From the NCBI GenBank assembly GCA_949296355.1, contig CASFPS010000013.1, positions 1 to 47,815 of the forward strand: 47,815 bases of DNA, read 5' to 3'. Positions 10,578 to 18,785 of this stretch are shown here, in pieces. The notes below the pieces were generated by a model. That model saw only the letters and a list, made by a program, of their open reading frames with translations, searched no databases and was not told the DNA's origin. How positions within the stretch are numbered: the stretch's first letter is position 1; each line of letters opens with the position of its first letter. The position numbers and the translations under genes are program-made. This DNA comes from an uncultured bacterium. GTDB taxonomy: Bacteria; Cyanobacteriota; Vampirovibrionia; Gastranaerophilales; Gastranaerophilaceae.

Positions 10578-11906
10578 CTAATGTAAATATCTTACATTAA
10601 TATAAATTGAACTTATTATAAGTGAAATAGCTACAACGATTACCCCGTATTTCATAAATCTCATGAAAAACATCGGATGTCCGTGTTTTGCAGAAGTTTC
10701 TGAAACGATAACGTTTGCTGCAGCACCAATCATTGTCATGTTTCCGCCTAAACATGCGCCTAAAGACAAGCACCACCAGAGCGGATAAGTATAATCTGCA
10801 CCCATTGTTTTTTCAATTTCAACAAGCATAGGTGACATTGTTGCAGTGTAAGGAATGTTATCAATGATACCGGAAATAATACCTGAAGCCCAGAGGATGA
10901 GCATTGAAGCAGCTTCCTGAGAGCCCTGGGTAATTTTCAATATCCATTCTGCCAGCAATCTGATACCGCCTGATGCTTCTACACCGCCGATTATAATGAA
11001 TAAGCCGACGAAGAAGAAAATTGTATTCCATTCAACATCACGCAAAATATCGGTTGGTTTTTCAAACAACAACAGAACGCTTGCGCCGAGCATTGCAGCA
11101 ACGCTTGTTTCAATATGTGTCTGGTCGTGAGTTACAAAACCGAGAATAACAAGACCTAAAACAATCAATGAACGAATCATATGAACTTTATCAGTGATTG
11201 TATTTGAGTTGTCAATACTTGCTGCTTCTTTCATTTTTTCAGGAGTTGTCTGTAATTTCTTTTTGAAAAATAACATCATAACTAAAATTACAGCAATGAG
11301 AATTATTGCAACAACTATAGTTAAGTTGTTTACAAAATCCATAAATGAGAAGCCTGCAGCGCTTCCGATAATAATATTAGGCGGGTCGCCGATAAGTGTT
11401 GCAGTACCGCCGATATTGGAAGCAAAAACTTCTGTAAGTAAATAAGGTATCGGATCAATATCCAGTTTGTTTGCAATAGCAAAAGTAATAGGCATAATAA
11501 GAATAACCGTTGTTACGTTATCCAGAAAAGCACTTACTACAGCAGTAAAAATACCGAGTGCTGCAAGAATAATTACCGGATGACCTTTTGTCATTTTCAA
11601 AAGTTCATTAGCCAAAAAGCTAAAAATACCGCTTCTTGTAGTGATATTAACAATAATCATCATGGAAACCAGAAGGAATACTACGTTAAAATCAACATAC
11701 TGTACAAAATAAATCGGGTTTAAAGCTCCGCCGTCCAAAACTCTTGTCTGGCTCACAAGCCCTAAAATAATAGTGATTGCAGCGCCCAGAAGTGCAATTG
11801 TAACCTTAGGGATTTTTTCCGTTGCGATAAAGATATACGCAAGGATTAATAATCCGGCAGATATCATCACATTGTGCGCCGCGACAAAATTGTGAATGAA
11901 TTCCAT
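10578..11906 (-). CDS. ArsB/NhaD (ion transporter superfamily) permease
   Basis: A 442-residue inner-membrane protein with about 11-12 hydrophobic segments. It belongs to the ion transporter superfamily that includes ArsB, NhaD Na+/H+ antiporters and SLC13 carriers. The signature helix-break motif GGTATLIGDPPNIIIGS lies near residue 165-181, and its repeat GGNMTMIGAAANVIVS near 385-400, as expected from two inverted halves. VSAFLDNVTTVI and ISGIIDNIPYTA are the paired membrane-embedded loops. No arsenic genes are nearby, so Na+/H+ exchange of NhaD type is the better guess. The substrate remains unproven. Confidence 0.85.
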   Translation of the reverse strand: MEFIHNFVAAHNVMISAGLLILAYIFIATEKIPKVTIALLGAAITIILGLVSQTRVLDGGALNPIYFVQYVDFNVVFLLVSMMIIVNITTRSGIFSFLANELLKMTKGHPVIILAALGIFTAVVSAFLDNVTTVILIMPITFAIANKLDIDPIPYLLTEVFASNIGGTATLIGDPPNIIIGSAAGFSFMDFVNNLTIVVAIILIAVILVMMLFFKKKLQTTPEKMKEAASIDNSNTITDKVHMIRSLIVLGLVILGFVTHDQTHIETSVAAMLGASVLLLFEKPTDILRDVEWNTIFFFVGLFIIIGGVEASGGIRLLAEWILKITQGSQEAASMLILWASGIISGIIDNIPYTATMSPMLVEIEKTMGADYTYPLWWCLSLGACLGGNMTMIGAAANVIVSETSAKHGHPMFFMRFMKYGVIVVAISLIISSIYINVRYLH

Positions 11907-11989
11907 ATCTTTCCTCTCCTTTTATCTTCTCTCCTCGCGGAGGTTTCTCACTAAAAAAGATTCAACATTTATATGAAAATTCTAACACA

Positions 11990-12161
11990 AATACGAGAAT
12001 AATAATATCAAGCGCAAATTCAAGTTAAAGTGATTCTTCGCCCCTAAATTGCTGTCGGGCTCTGAATGACGGCAGGGGTAAATGTATTTGGACTGGTAGA
12101 TGAGACTACAAGCTTGGCGTCATTGCGAGACCCGTCAGGGTCGTGGCAATCCATTCTGGAT
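11990..12161. repeat. Repeat modules between permease and YhaM-like genes
   Basis: A long-form GATTCTTCGCCCC...GCTGTCGGGC...GAATGAC unit (about 12032-12082) is followed by GTCATTGCGAGACCC...GTGGCAATCC (about 12118-12152). The second palindrome ends about 10 bp before the YhaM-like stop codon. Confidence 0.75.
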
Positions 12162-12992
12162 TTACCCGAGCATTGCAACATTTGTTTTGCCAAACTTGGC
12201 TGATAAATCATCTATGTGATGAATCAAATACACAAACGGCTCTAAATCTTTTTCATTCAAATCAACAATTGCACCCCAATCAGTTCTCGCATGATGTGCA
12301 GCTATCATCTTAGCCACACGCTTAAAACCTGCAGTCATGCATATTGAAAACCCGTACTGAGAATGAGAAATCCACTCTTTGCGGAAGTTTTCATCATAAT
12401 CAATCAACCCTGATTCAGTATTAACCGTATACTCAAAAATTTTGCCGATATCATGCAAAAGACATGCAGCGTAGACTTCATCATGGTTAACTCTCTGGAA
12501 AAATACATTCATATTAGCTTCCGCATACTTTAAACACTCCAGAATATGAACCATAAGCCCGCCGATATAGTTGTGATGCATAAGCTTAGCTGCCGGCATA
12601 ATCAGAATTTTATCTCTGTTTTTTGTGTAAATATCGCGGACAAATTCTCTTAACTTATCATCTTTGATTTTATCAATATATTCGCATATTGCAGCATATT
12701 CCTGTTCGCGCTCTTCTTCGCTCAGACCGGTTTTAGCCTCTTTTATAAGTTCAAGGGCAGATACGAGACAGTTATTATATTTTTCATTAAAAGAGCCCGA
12801 TACAATTCTGAGCAGATTTCCGCATCTGAATAATTTTGAATCCATCCGGTTCAAAGCTTCTTCCCACAAAATACAATTGAGAAATTCTCCTGTATTCGGG
12901 TCTTTTAGCTGGAGCTTGCCCATTTTGCTTCCGGACTTGGTATCTCCTATTGAAAAAGTAACGACTTCATAAATTATATCAGTGCTAAACAT
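12162..12992 (-). CDS. YhaM-like 3'-5' exoribonuclease (OB fold plus HD domain)
   Basis: A 276-residue protein resembling YhaM/CbF1, cytosolic enzymes that trim RNA or single-stranded DNA from the 3' end. Residues 1-90 form an OB-fold nucleic-acid domain (SKMGKLQLKDPNTGEF). The HD phosphohydrolase domain follows: MHHNYIGGLMVHILECL, then LLHDIGK, HSQYG and IAAHHA, which together give the metal ligands. The protein ends NVAMLG soon after the HD core, a little shorter than typical YhaM (about 310), and a repeat module starts just beyond the stop. Truncation by the repeat is possible but not shown. Confidence 0.85.
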   Translation of the reverse strand: MFSTDIIYEVVTFSIGDTKSGSKMGKLQLKDPNTGEFLNCILWEEALNRMDSKLFRCGNLLRIVSGSFNEKYNNCLVSALELIKEAKTGLSEEEREQEYAAICEYIDKIKDDKLREFVRDIYTKNRDKILIMPAAKLMHHNYIGGLMVHILECLKYAEANMNVFFQRVNHDEVYAACLLHDIGKIFEYTVNTESGLIDYDENFRKEWISHSQYGFSICMTAGFKRVAKMIAAHHARTDWGAIVDLNEKDLEPFVYLIHHIDDLSAKFGKTNVAMLG

Positions 12993-13025
12993 TCTATTCT
13001 CCTGACTTTTACCTAATTATAGCAC

Positions 13026-13056
13026 AAAAAAAGAATTGAATGCTGCTTCAATTCTT
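13026..13056 (-). terminator. Terminator downstream of the 13083-13400 gene
   Basis: A 10-bp stem (13031-13040 with 13047-13056) is followed on the minus strand by a run of seven T. It lies 27 bp past the stop codon. Confidence 0.8.
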
Positions 13057-13082
13057 CCTTGTTCTTTCTACAACGTCAAAAA

Positions 13083-13400
13083 CTAACTTTTTTTGTCTTC
13101 ATCTTTGTCCTTTTTGTTAGTACTTTCGATTGCATTGCCGAGCATGCCTCCTGCAACACCGCTTGCTGCTGCATAAAGCCCGCATACAAGAGGAGCTGCT
13201 GCGCCTCCGCTGAGAATTGTCACGGCGCCGAGACCAATTAGAGCTCCGATACCGACACCTTTTGCTGTTTCATGCGCTTTGAATGCAACAGTATCTTGAT
13301 TTGTACCGTCAACTCCAAGTGTCTTTGAGTAATTTCGACCTTTGTTCATTTTTGAGACAGCACGAGCCGGCTCATAATTTCGGATAGCAGAGATTCTCAT
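13083..13400 (-). CDS. Small glycine-rich membrane-type protein with N-terminal AFKA motif
   Basis: A 105-residue protein of unknown function. The start is set at MRISAIRN because an AGAGGG site lies just upstream; a longer in-frame start at 13436 has no such support. After a basic, polar region it has VAFKA at about residues 39-43, then a long Gly/Ala-rich hydrophobic stretch (about 50-90) like the glycine-zipper segments of membrane-active proteins, and a charged tail rich in Lys and Asp. The MRI...F(K)A arrangement recurs in other small proteins of this window. It is transcribed divergently from the Hcp-like gene. Confidence 0.7.
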   Translation of the reverse strand: MRISAIRNYEPARAVSKMNKGRNYSKTLGVDGTNQDTVAFKAHETAKGVGIGALIGLGAVTILSGGAAAPLVCGLYAAASGVAGGMLGNAIESTNKKDKDEDKKS

Positions 13401-13550
13401 AATCTTACCCTCTTTTTTTAACACACCCTTGCACATTACATCAAATATATTATTTTGTCAACCCTGACAATATATTTTTTTACATTGCCTTTACATATTA
13501 TACATATAGTGAATATATTTTTTTAGCGGTAAGTATATCATATATTTGCT

Positions 13551-15113
13551 ATGATTTATAACTACAACGAAGATTACCAATACGACAGCTGCGTTTCGCA
13601 AGGCGTTTGCTCTGTGAATCCGAGAACATCATCTCTGCAGGAAGTTCTGATTATGTATCTGAAACTTGCGGCTTATTATGCACTCAAGCTCTATGAAAAC
13701 GGCGTTCAGGATGACGATACAAGAAACTTGATTTTAAACACCATATCTATTCTTGTTTCAAATTTTGAATTCTCGGAAAGGGATTTTAAAGTAATAACAC
13801 AAGGGTTCAACAGAATCTTGCCTCCGCTTATCCAAAAATATGAAGCAAACTGCAAAGATAACAACATTGTTCCGGAATGCCTGAAATCCATTCTTAAATT
13901 CAAACAAAGCTCTGATATTATCAAGTCCATCCGGTTCGGAGAAAAAGAGTTTTTGAAAAAATCAAAACAACTTTCGGCTCAAACACGGGACTTATATAAA
14001 ATACTATTTGTACTTGCAAAGAGCCTTTGCATAAATGTCCTTGATTTAGAAAGCTTCGGAATTGAAGACCCGGGCGGATACGTTGCGATTTTGAGGCTTT
14101 TAAATTCTCTTAATACAGAGGATTCCGAAAAACTCAAAGAACTCATCGAAGAAACCTCTGTTATTGACAGTACGCTGATGAAAGAATTACACTCAGCCAA
14201 AGAAAAACGGTATGGAAAGCAGCGCCGGTACGAAGTTTCATACACAACTACACCGGGCAAAGCGGTTCTTGTTGTCGGGTCTAACATAAGAGAGCTTGAA
14301 GATGTTCTGGAAGCTTTCAAAGGTACAGAAATTGATATTTATACACATGATGAAATGCTGCTTGCAAATACGTACCCGAAGTTCAGTGAGTACAAAAACC
14401 TCAAAGGTCAGTTCGGACAGGGTATTGAAAACTGCCTGCTTGACTTTGCAACCTTTCCTGGACCTATTATACTTACAAGACATTCACTTTATAATGTAAA
14501 ACATCTCTACCGCGGATTATTATTTACAACGGATTTTGCAACTTCAAAAGGAGTTATAAAAATCAAAAACAAAGATTTCTCGGAAGTTATACAATCCGCC
14601 GAAAACGCAAAAGGCTTTAAAACCGGCAGACAGTGCGAAAGCATTAGTGCCGGATATGATTATGACAAGTTGATGAATGAAGTAAAACAACGCAAGTTTG
14701 ACAGAATTTTTATAATCGGACTCGGGGCTTACACGCTTGAACAAAAAGCGTATTTTGAAAAACTTCTGGCAAAAACTCCGGATAATGTTTTAATAATCTC
14801 TCTTTCTTATTGCATTCAGCGTGACAATATAATTTGTGTAAATGCCTGTTTTGACAGTTTTGCTCTGACAAAAATTGCAGAAGGTATCTCGGAAGAGACT
14901 TCGGCTCCAATATCTGTATTCTTTCCAAAATGCGACAGACACTCAATTTCACAAATGATTTATCTTAACCGGAATGAAAGGATAAATATTTACGTAGGAA
15001 AATGCACGCCGATTATGCTGAATCCCAATATGATGATAACACTCAAAAATCTGTTCGGAATAAACAGTCTTACATCTGTAAAAAAAGATTTGGATGATAT
15101 TGAAGCCGGATAG
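13551..15113 (+). CDS. Hybrid-cluster-protein (Hcp) homologue lacking most cluster ligands
   Basis: A 520-residue homologue of hydroxylamine reductase/Hcp across its full length. The C-terminal half lines up closely with Hcp: TTTPGKAVLVVGSN, IYTHDEMLLANTYP, FPGPIILT and the closing MLNPNMMITLKNLFGI. Compared from memory with Desulfovibrio Hcp, the N-terminal CxxC pair is replaced by Tyr3 and Asn6, while the next two Cys (14, 20) remain. Of the hybrid-cluster ligands, the His of GHD is Ser, TTNC is RHS, GCDG is LGAY, the third Cys is Tyr with Cys next to it, and WYEQK is KCDRH. Only the Glu of THGEM and the Cys of QCND appear retained. Normal NO or hydroxylamine reductase chemistry is therefore unlikely. 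The frame is intact, so it seems kept for another role. Confidence 0.8.
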   Translation: MIYNYNEDYQYDSCVSQGVCSVNPRTSSLQEVLIMYLKLAAYYALKLYENGVQDDDTRNLILNTISILVSNFEFSERDFKVITQGFNRILPPLIQKYEANCKDNNIVPECLKSILKFKQSSDIIKSIRFGEKEFLKKSKQLSAQTRDLYKILFVLAKSLCINVLDLESFGIEDPGGYVAILRLLNSLNTEDSEKLKELIEETSVIDSTLMKELHSAKEKRYGKQRRYEVSYTTTPGKAVLVVGSNIRELEDVLEAFKGTEIDIYTHDEMLLANTYPKFSEYKNLKGQFGQGIENCLLDFATFPGPIILTRHSLYNVKHLYRGLLFTTDFATSKGVIKIKNKDFSEVIQSAENAKGFKTGRQCESISAGYDYDKLMNEVKQRKFDRIFIIGLGAYTLEQKAYFEKLLAKTPDNVLIISLSYCIQRDNIICVNACFDSFALTKIAEGISEETSAPISVFFPKCDRHSISQMIYLNRNERINIYVGKCTPIMLNPNMMITLKNLFGINSLTSVKKDLDDIEAG

Positions 15114-15118
15114 CAGAA

Positions 15119-15515
15119 TTCAAAAGTTAAAGATTTTCTATTCACTCCTCACTCCTCACTATTCACCAGCCTAAGTGATTCTTCACCCCTGAATTATTAT
15201 CGGGTTCAGAATGACAGCAGGTTTGTAAAGTTACTGTCGGATTTACTAAAGTTCCCCTCGCCCCTTGTGGGAGAGGGAAGAATTTCTTAGTGAGCGTTTA
15301 GCGAACTTAGAAATTCGGGTGAGGGGTTATCCACCGGTTTTAGTGAATAAAGTTTTAGAGATTCTTCACCCCTGAATTGTAATCGGGTTCAGAATGACAG
15401 CAAATTTGTAGATTCACTTACCGGTGTGCCGTCATTCAGAGGGCGTTAGCCCGAAGAATCTCTATAACTTATGAAAATTTTCTATTCACTATTCACTCCT
15501 CACTATTCACTAGCT
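15119..15515. repeat. Repeat mosaic after the Hcp-like gene
   Basis: No gene is seen. Heptad arrays lie at 15139-15167 and 15482-15511. Long-form GATTCTTCACCCC...GAATGACAG units lie near 15177-15225 and 15358-15412, a CCCTCGCC...GGTGAGGGG unit at 15255-15330, and a short-form GTCATTCAGAGGGCGTTAGCCC unit near 15430-15468. Confidence 0.8.
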
Positions 15516-15545
15516 TAAGATTTGTAAAGATTTGTAACATGATAG

Positions 15546-15584
15546 ACCTTCTGATGGCAATTCTAAACTTTCAGAAGGTTTATT
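15546..15584 (+). terminator. Hairpin with T-rich tail
   Basis: A 9-bp stem (15546-15554 with 15571-15579) followed by TTATTTAAT lies 34 bp before the next ATG. It may be a weak terminator or a leader hairpin of the following gene. Confidence 0.4.
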
Positions 15585-15617
15585 TAATATAAGTAGCAGT
15601 GTAGGAAGCAGAAGTTT

Positions 15618-16754
15618 ATGAAAATTTCAGAAGTTAGAACAACATTTTCGAATTACCAAACATCAACAAAGCCTTCTTTTCAGGCAAGAGAAACAGGTAA
15701 TCAGTCAAATGGCAGTGGAATTCTTTTAGGAAGTGTCGCAGCAGCATCTGCAGCAGTTGCAGGTGTAGCTCTTTACAAAAACCACAAAACAGGTAAAGTT
15801 TTGCAAGAAACACTTAATAAGTTAAAAAATACTGAAAACAGTCTGAATGCCGCAAAAGAAAAAATTGCTGAAACCCAGAAAAAGCTTGATGAAGTTTCGG
15901 TATCAAAAGACGAAAAGACAGGCAATATCGGCAGAAAATTAAAAAAGAAAGGCAAAAAAGCCTGGAAGAAAACAAAAAAATTCTTCAAAAAAATCGGCAG
16001 AAAGTTTTCCGGAAACAACGATAATAAAACATCTGCAACCACGAAAAAAAATGAAAACAAAACAATAAAAAAACTCAGAAATAGACTGGAAAAAGCAGAA
16101 GAAAAAATTGCACAGCTTAAATCAAAATCTGATTCAAAGCCGCAGGCAGAATCAGAACAAAAGAAAGAAAAAACAAATATTTTCAAAAAACTGAAAAATA
16201 AGATAACAAAATATAAAGAAAATAAAGCGGCTGCCAAAGAAGCTAAGGTAAAGGCTGAGCAGGAAGCCAAAGCGAAAGCCGAGCAGGAAGCCAAAGCAAA
16301 AGCCGAACAGGAAGCCAAGGCAAAGGCTGAACAGGAAGCCAAAGCGAAAGCCGAACAGGAAGCCAAGGCAAAGGCTGAGCAGGAAGCCAAGGCAAAAGCT
16401 GAAAAGGAAGCCAAAAAGGCTGCAAAAAAAGAGGCAAAAGCTAAAAAAGGCGGTTTGTTTACACGTTTAAAAAATGCCCTTCAGGTAAAATGGTATGAAC
16501 ATAAACTTGATAAAGAATTTGAACGTGAGCGTGGAAGAAAAGCCGTTGAGAAAAAGATTAAAGCTTTAGACAAAGAGATGGCTAAAGCGAGCAAAGCAAG
16601 TGATAAACGTAACAATAAATGGCTTAAACAACAGGATAAAATTAAACGTGATGAATACGCAAAAGTTTGGGAAAATATGCCGGAAGAAAAGAAAAAGCCA
16701 GGAATCTGGAAAAGGGTTCGGAAATGGTTTTCAGATGTTTTTGCTGAAGAGTAG
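15618..16754 (+). CDS. Lysine/alanine-rich long-helix protein with N-terminal SFQA motif
   Basis: A 378-residue protein of unknown function. It begins MKISEVRTTFSNYQ and has PSFQA at about residues 19-23, then a short Ala/Gly hydrophobic segment (about 34-53) that could cross a membrane. A very basic, mostly helical rest follows. Residues about 212-267 are seven copies of an 8-residue unit KAEQEAKA, encoded by a 24-bp DNA repeat. Such charged repeats form stiff single helices, as in TolA. The 3' end overlaps the convergent ATP-grasp gene by 24 bp. A structural role at the envelope is only an inference. Confidence 0.75.
   Translation: MKISEVRTTFSNYQTSTKPSFQARETGNQSNGSGILLGSVAAASAAVAGVALYKNHKTGKVLQETLNKLKNTENSLNAAKEKIAETQKKLDEVSVSKDEKTGNIGRKLKKKGKKAWKKTKKFFKKIGRKFSGNNDNKTSATTKKNENKTIKKLRNRLEKAEEKIAQLKSKSDSKPQAESEQKKEKTNIFKKLKNKITKYKENKAAAKEAKVKAEQEAKAKAEQEAKAKAEQEAKAKAEQEAKAKAEQEAKAKAEQEAKAKAEKEAKKAAKKEAKAKKGGLFTRLKNALQVKWYEHKLDKEFERERGRKAVEKKIKALDKEMAKASKASDKRNNKWLKQQDKIKRDEYAKVWENMPEEKKKPGIWKRVRKWFSDVFAEE
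16251..16418 (+). repeat. 24-bp tandem repeat inside a gene (7 copies)
   Basis: Seven direct 24-bp units encode KAEQEAKA; the copies differ only by silent GAG/GAA, AAA/AAG and GCG/GCA changes, apart from the last (KAEKEAKK). Copy number could vary between strains without breaking the frame. Confidence 0.85.
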
Positions 16755-17525
16755 GTCAATTTCATCCAGTTTTTGATAAATCATAGCGTGAAGAACAAAC
16801 AAAACATCAGTATTCAATTCCGGAAACTCAAAATTAAAACCGATATTGAATAATCTATTGTCAGAAAAAATAACAGAAGAATTTATGTAGCCGATAAAAT
16901 CCGCGTTTTCATCTTTAAGCATTAAATGCAATTTTTTATTGTATTCTTCTGTCTTATCCTGCGCCAAACCTTCTGCCGGTAATGTTATCAGTGTCATGCC
17001 GTCATAAAGCGAAGTCAGGTTATATTTTTCCCCGTCAATATATTTTTCAAGAAAAACCGTTTTTGCAATTTCAGGAGAATAGTTAAAAATTTCCTGCCGG
17101 ATTTGAATCACTTCTTCCATAGAACCGGCAGTTTTTGAAAACCCGTCTGCCTTTACCATAAGCGGAAATTCTTTTGGATAAAGAAATTTTTCAGGAACAT
17201 CAATGTCGTATTTCTGCAAAATTTCACCGGCAAATTTTCTGGAGAGAACAAGATTTGTCCATTTTGCGCTCACGCCGATACAGTTTACAAAATTTTTTCT
17301 TAAAACATCAACAATACCCTGCAGTATAAGTTTTTTATCTTCAACAAGGACAATATCGATTTTGAGTGCTTTGCACTTCCTCGCAAGCTCCTTAAAGGTA
17401 TTAAATTTGATATCTATGAGGTTCGGATATTCAAAATTTGTATACAGCCGGCTCAGGTATTTTGATTTAAGAACCATCGGAAGAGATTTTGCATTTTCAT
17501 CACCGATAATAAGAACATTGACCAC
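16731..17525 (-). CDS. Degenerate PurD-like ATP-grasp protein
   Basis: A 264-residue protein resembling the N-terminal and ATP-grasp parts of phosphoribosylamine-glycine ligase: VNVLIIGDENAKSLP at the start, the pair LSRKFAGEIL and FPLMVKADGFSK, then LEKYIDGEKYNLTSLYDG. It is much shorter than PurD (about 420). The metal-binding motif EFNxRFGDPE is replaced by NIGFNFEFPE, so catalysis is doubtful. The start is a GTG at 17525 with GGAGG 8 nt upstream; the longer frame to 17564 lacks such a site. The stop lies inside the convergent neighbour's 3' end. It could be a carboxylate-amine ligase of new specificity or a pseudoenzyme. Confidence 0.65.
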   Translation of the reverse strand: MVNVLIIGDENAKSLPMVLKSKYLSRLYTNFEYPNLIDIKFNTFKELARKCKALKIDIVLVEDKKLILQGIVDVLRKNFVNCIGVSAKWTNLVLSRKFAGEILQKYDIDVPEKFLYPKEFPLMVKADGFSKTAGSMEEVIQIRQEIFNYSPEIAKTVFLEKYIDGEKYNLTSLYDGMTLITLPAEGLAQDKTEEYNKKLHLMLKDENADFIGYINSSVIFSDNRLFNIGFNFEFPELNTDVLFVLHAMIYQKLDEIDLLFSKNI

Positions 17526-17627
17526 TATAAAAACCTCCGGTAAGTATTTTAGCATAAACTGCACTTGAAATTTAGTTTTGTTTTTGTTTTAATTTGGTTT
17601 GAGGCGTGGGAATTACCCTGACGGGTC

Positions 17628-17703
17628 GAGCCCTCACCCGCATCCGTAACTTTCGCCATCCGGCTCAAGAACGGCTGCTCCCTCTCCCAACCGGCGAGGG
17701 GAA
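17628..17703. repeat. CCCTCACC/GAGGG palindromic module
   Basis: The inverted form of the large module at 5579-5665: both contain a GGGAGAGGGAGCAG-like arm and a GCGGGTGAGGG arm around a variable centre. Confidence 0.75.
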
Positions 17704-17711
17704 GAAGATTA

Positions 17712-17742
17712 GATTTTGAAAACTTAATATGCCGATGTGATG
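17712..17742 (+). repeat. Direct repeat of the tRNA-Leu 5' end and its upstream flank
   Basis: Thirty-one bp ending with the first 12 nt of tRNA-Leu are repeated 90 bp later at 17802-17832, where the real tRNA begins. Only two bases differ. The 78 bp between the copies hold no recognisable gene. Confidence 0.75.
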
Positions 17743-17820
17743 CCTGAGCGGGTTTGATTATCAGAGTTAATGCAGCTCGGTACAGTTGGTATAAGAATAT
17801 GAATTTTGAAAACTTAATAC

Positions 17821-17904
17821 GCCGATGTGATGGAATTGGTAGACGTGCCAGACTCAAAATCTGGTGTAGGCAACTACGTGCCGGTTCGACCCCGGCCATC
17901 GGCA
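17821..17904 (+). tRNA. tRNA-Leu (anticodon CAA)
   Basis: An 84-nt class II tRNA. The acceptor stem pairs GCCGATG with CATCGGC. The D-arm reads TGGAATTGGTAGACG, the anticodon stem CCAGA/TCTGG holds loop CTCAAAA with anticodon CAA, a long variable arm follows, and the T-loop is GGTTCGACCCC. The CCA end is not encoded. A terminator follows within 5 nt. Confidence 0.95.
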
Positions 17905-17907
17905 AAT

Positions 17908-17938
17908 AAAAAATACCTGACCCGGGCAGGTATTTTTT
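17908..17938 (+). terminator. Terminator of tRNA-Leu
   Basis: A stem pairing AAAAAATACCTG (17908-17919) with CAGGTATTTTTT (17927-17938) lies 3 nt after the tRNA and ends in a T run. Confidence 0.85.
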
Positions 17939-18010
17939 ATTGAAATTATGAATTTCAGGCAGAACCGGCAGGTCAAAAGAATCCGGTATTAATAAATTAG
18001 AAATATAAAT

Positions 18011-18286
18011 ATGCGAATACAGAATATACAAAACACACCTAAGCTTTATTTTTGTGCTGCAAATTCCAAGCCTGCAGTACACAAAAACATTAATCCGATG
18101 CAGGAAGGATTAACAACTGCAGGCGCGTGGTTCGGATTTGGCGTGGCACTTGATTTATTATCAAGAAAAATAAGATTCTCCCAGTCTCCGATGAAAAACT
18201 CGCTTGCTTTAAACGGGGTTATCGGCGGGAGTGCCGGAGTTATAACCGGCGTGATGAGCAAGCACAAAAAAGCTGATGCAGAATAA
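18011..18286 (+). CDS. Small protein with N-terminal MRI...YFCA motif
   Basis: A 91-residue protein of unknown function. It begins MRIQNIQNTPKLYFCAANSK, which fits the pattern M(K/R)I, about ten polar residues, then an aromatic-F-x-A motif seen in other small proteins of this window. Two glycine-rich hydrophobic segments follow (about 35-50 and 66-82) and the tail is basic. No clear ribosome site is visible before the ATG. It converges with the small secreted protein at 18296. The gene call rests on frame length and the motif. Confidence 0.6.
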   Translation: MRIQNIQNTPKLYFCAANSKPAVHKNINPMQEGLTTAGAWFGFGVALDLLSRKIRFSQSPMKNSLALNGVIGGSAGVITGVMSKHKKADAE

Positions 18287-18295
18287 TATTAAGTC

Positions 18296-18598
18296 TCAGC
18301 GCGGAATAACATAACCCCAGATTGGCGGTTTATCGCAGCTTTCCAGAAGACAAATGTATGTTATTCTAAGTTTTTTACACTTCGGTCTTTTCATATACCC
18401 GACACCGTACACAATTGACGAAACAAAATTATCACCGATTTTTTGTTCGTATTTCTCAATGTGTTCTTTTTTGGATACAATTTTAACTTTCGAGTTATAC
18501 TCTTTAGAATACAAATCCGCAAGATAATCGCTGCAGCAGGTTGCATTTGCGCTTAATGTTGAAAACAAAATCAAACTTAACAATAAAAGCTTTCTCAT
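18296..18598 (-). CDS. Small exported cysteine-containing protein
   Basis: A protein of about 100 residues with a clear signal peptide: MRKLLLLSLILFSTLSANA, probably cleaved before TCCSDY. The mature part has Cys pairs near both ends (CC after the signal; C-x11-C-x5-C near the C-terminus) that could form disulfides in the periplasm. Function is unknown. An alternative start lies 12 bp upstream at 18610; neither has a convincing ribosome site. Confidence 0.6.
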   Translation of the reverse strand: MRKLLLLSLILFSTLSANATCCSDYLADLYSKEYNSKVKIVSKKEHIEKYEQKIGDNFVSSIVYGVGYMKRPKCKKLRITYICLLESCDKPPIWGYVIPR

Positions 18599-18785
18599 AA
18601 AAGTAATCATATCATAAAAAAATTATTTCTCAGCCCTCTGATTACTAATTTTATCAAAAACCTCTCTTTTGGCTTTTTATGCTAGAATAACCATGTAATA
18701 GTTAGAGGGATCCACCTCTTTGGGGTGTAAATAAGTTAGCGGAATGTTGCCGCAGACCAATGTTTACGCCGGAAAGGATAGAAAA

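Noticed and set aside
12100..12165. YhaM-like gene truncated by the repeat
   Set aside because: The HD motifs are complete and the frame ends normally; the shorter length alone does not show truncation.
13059..13241. A 60-codon plus-strand frame over the glycine-rich protein gene
   Set aside because: It is antisense to a better supported gene that has a ribosome site and terminator.
15773..16414. A 213-codon minus-strand frame rich in Ser/Ala/Phe
   Set aside because: It is the shadow of the 24-bp repeats and Lys-rich codons of the plus-strand gene.
17712..17832. Attachment site of an integrated element at tRNA-Leu
   Set aside because: The repeat covers the tRNA 5' end, the interval is under 100 bp and no integrase is in the window.
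17549..18082. A 177-codon frame on the minus strand around tRNA-Leu
   Set aside because: Most of it is antisense to the tRNA and repeats; the MAGVEPARSCLHQI segment is the translation of the tRNA complement, a common spurious call.
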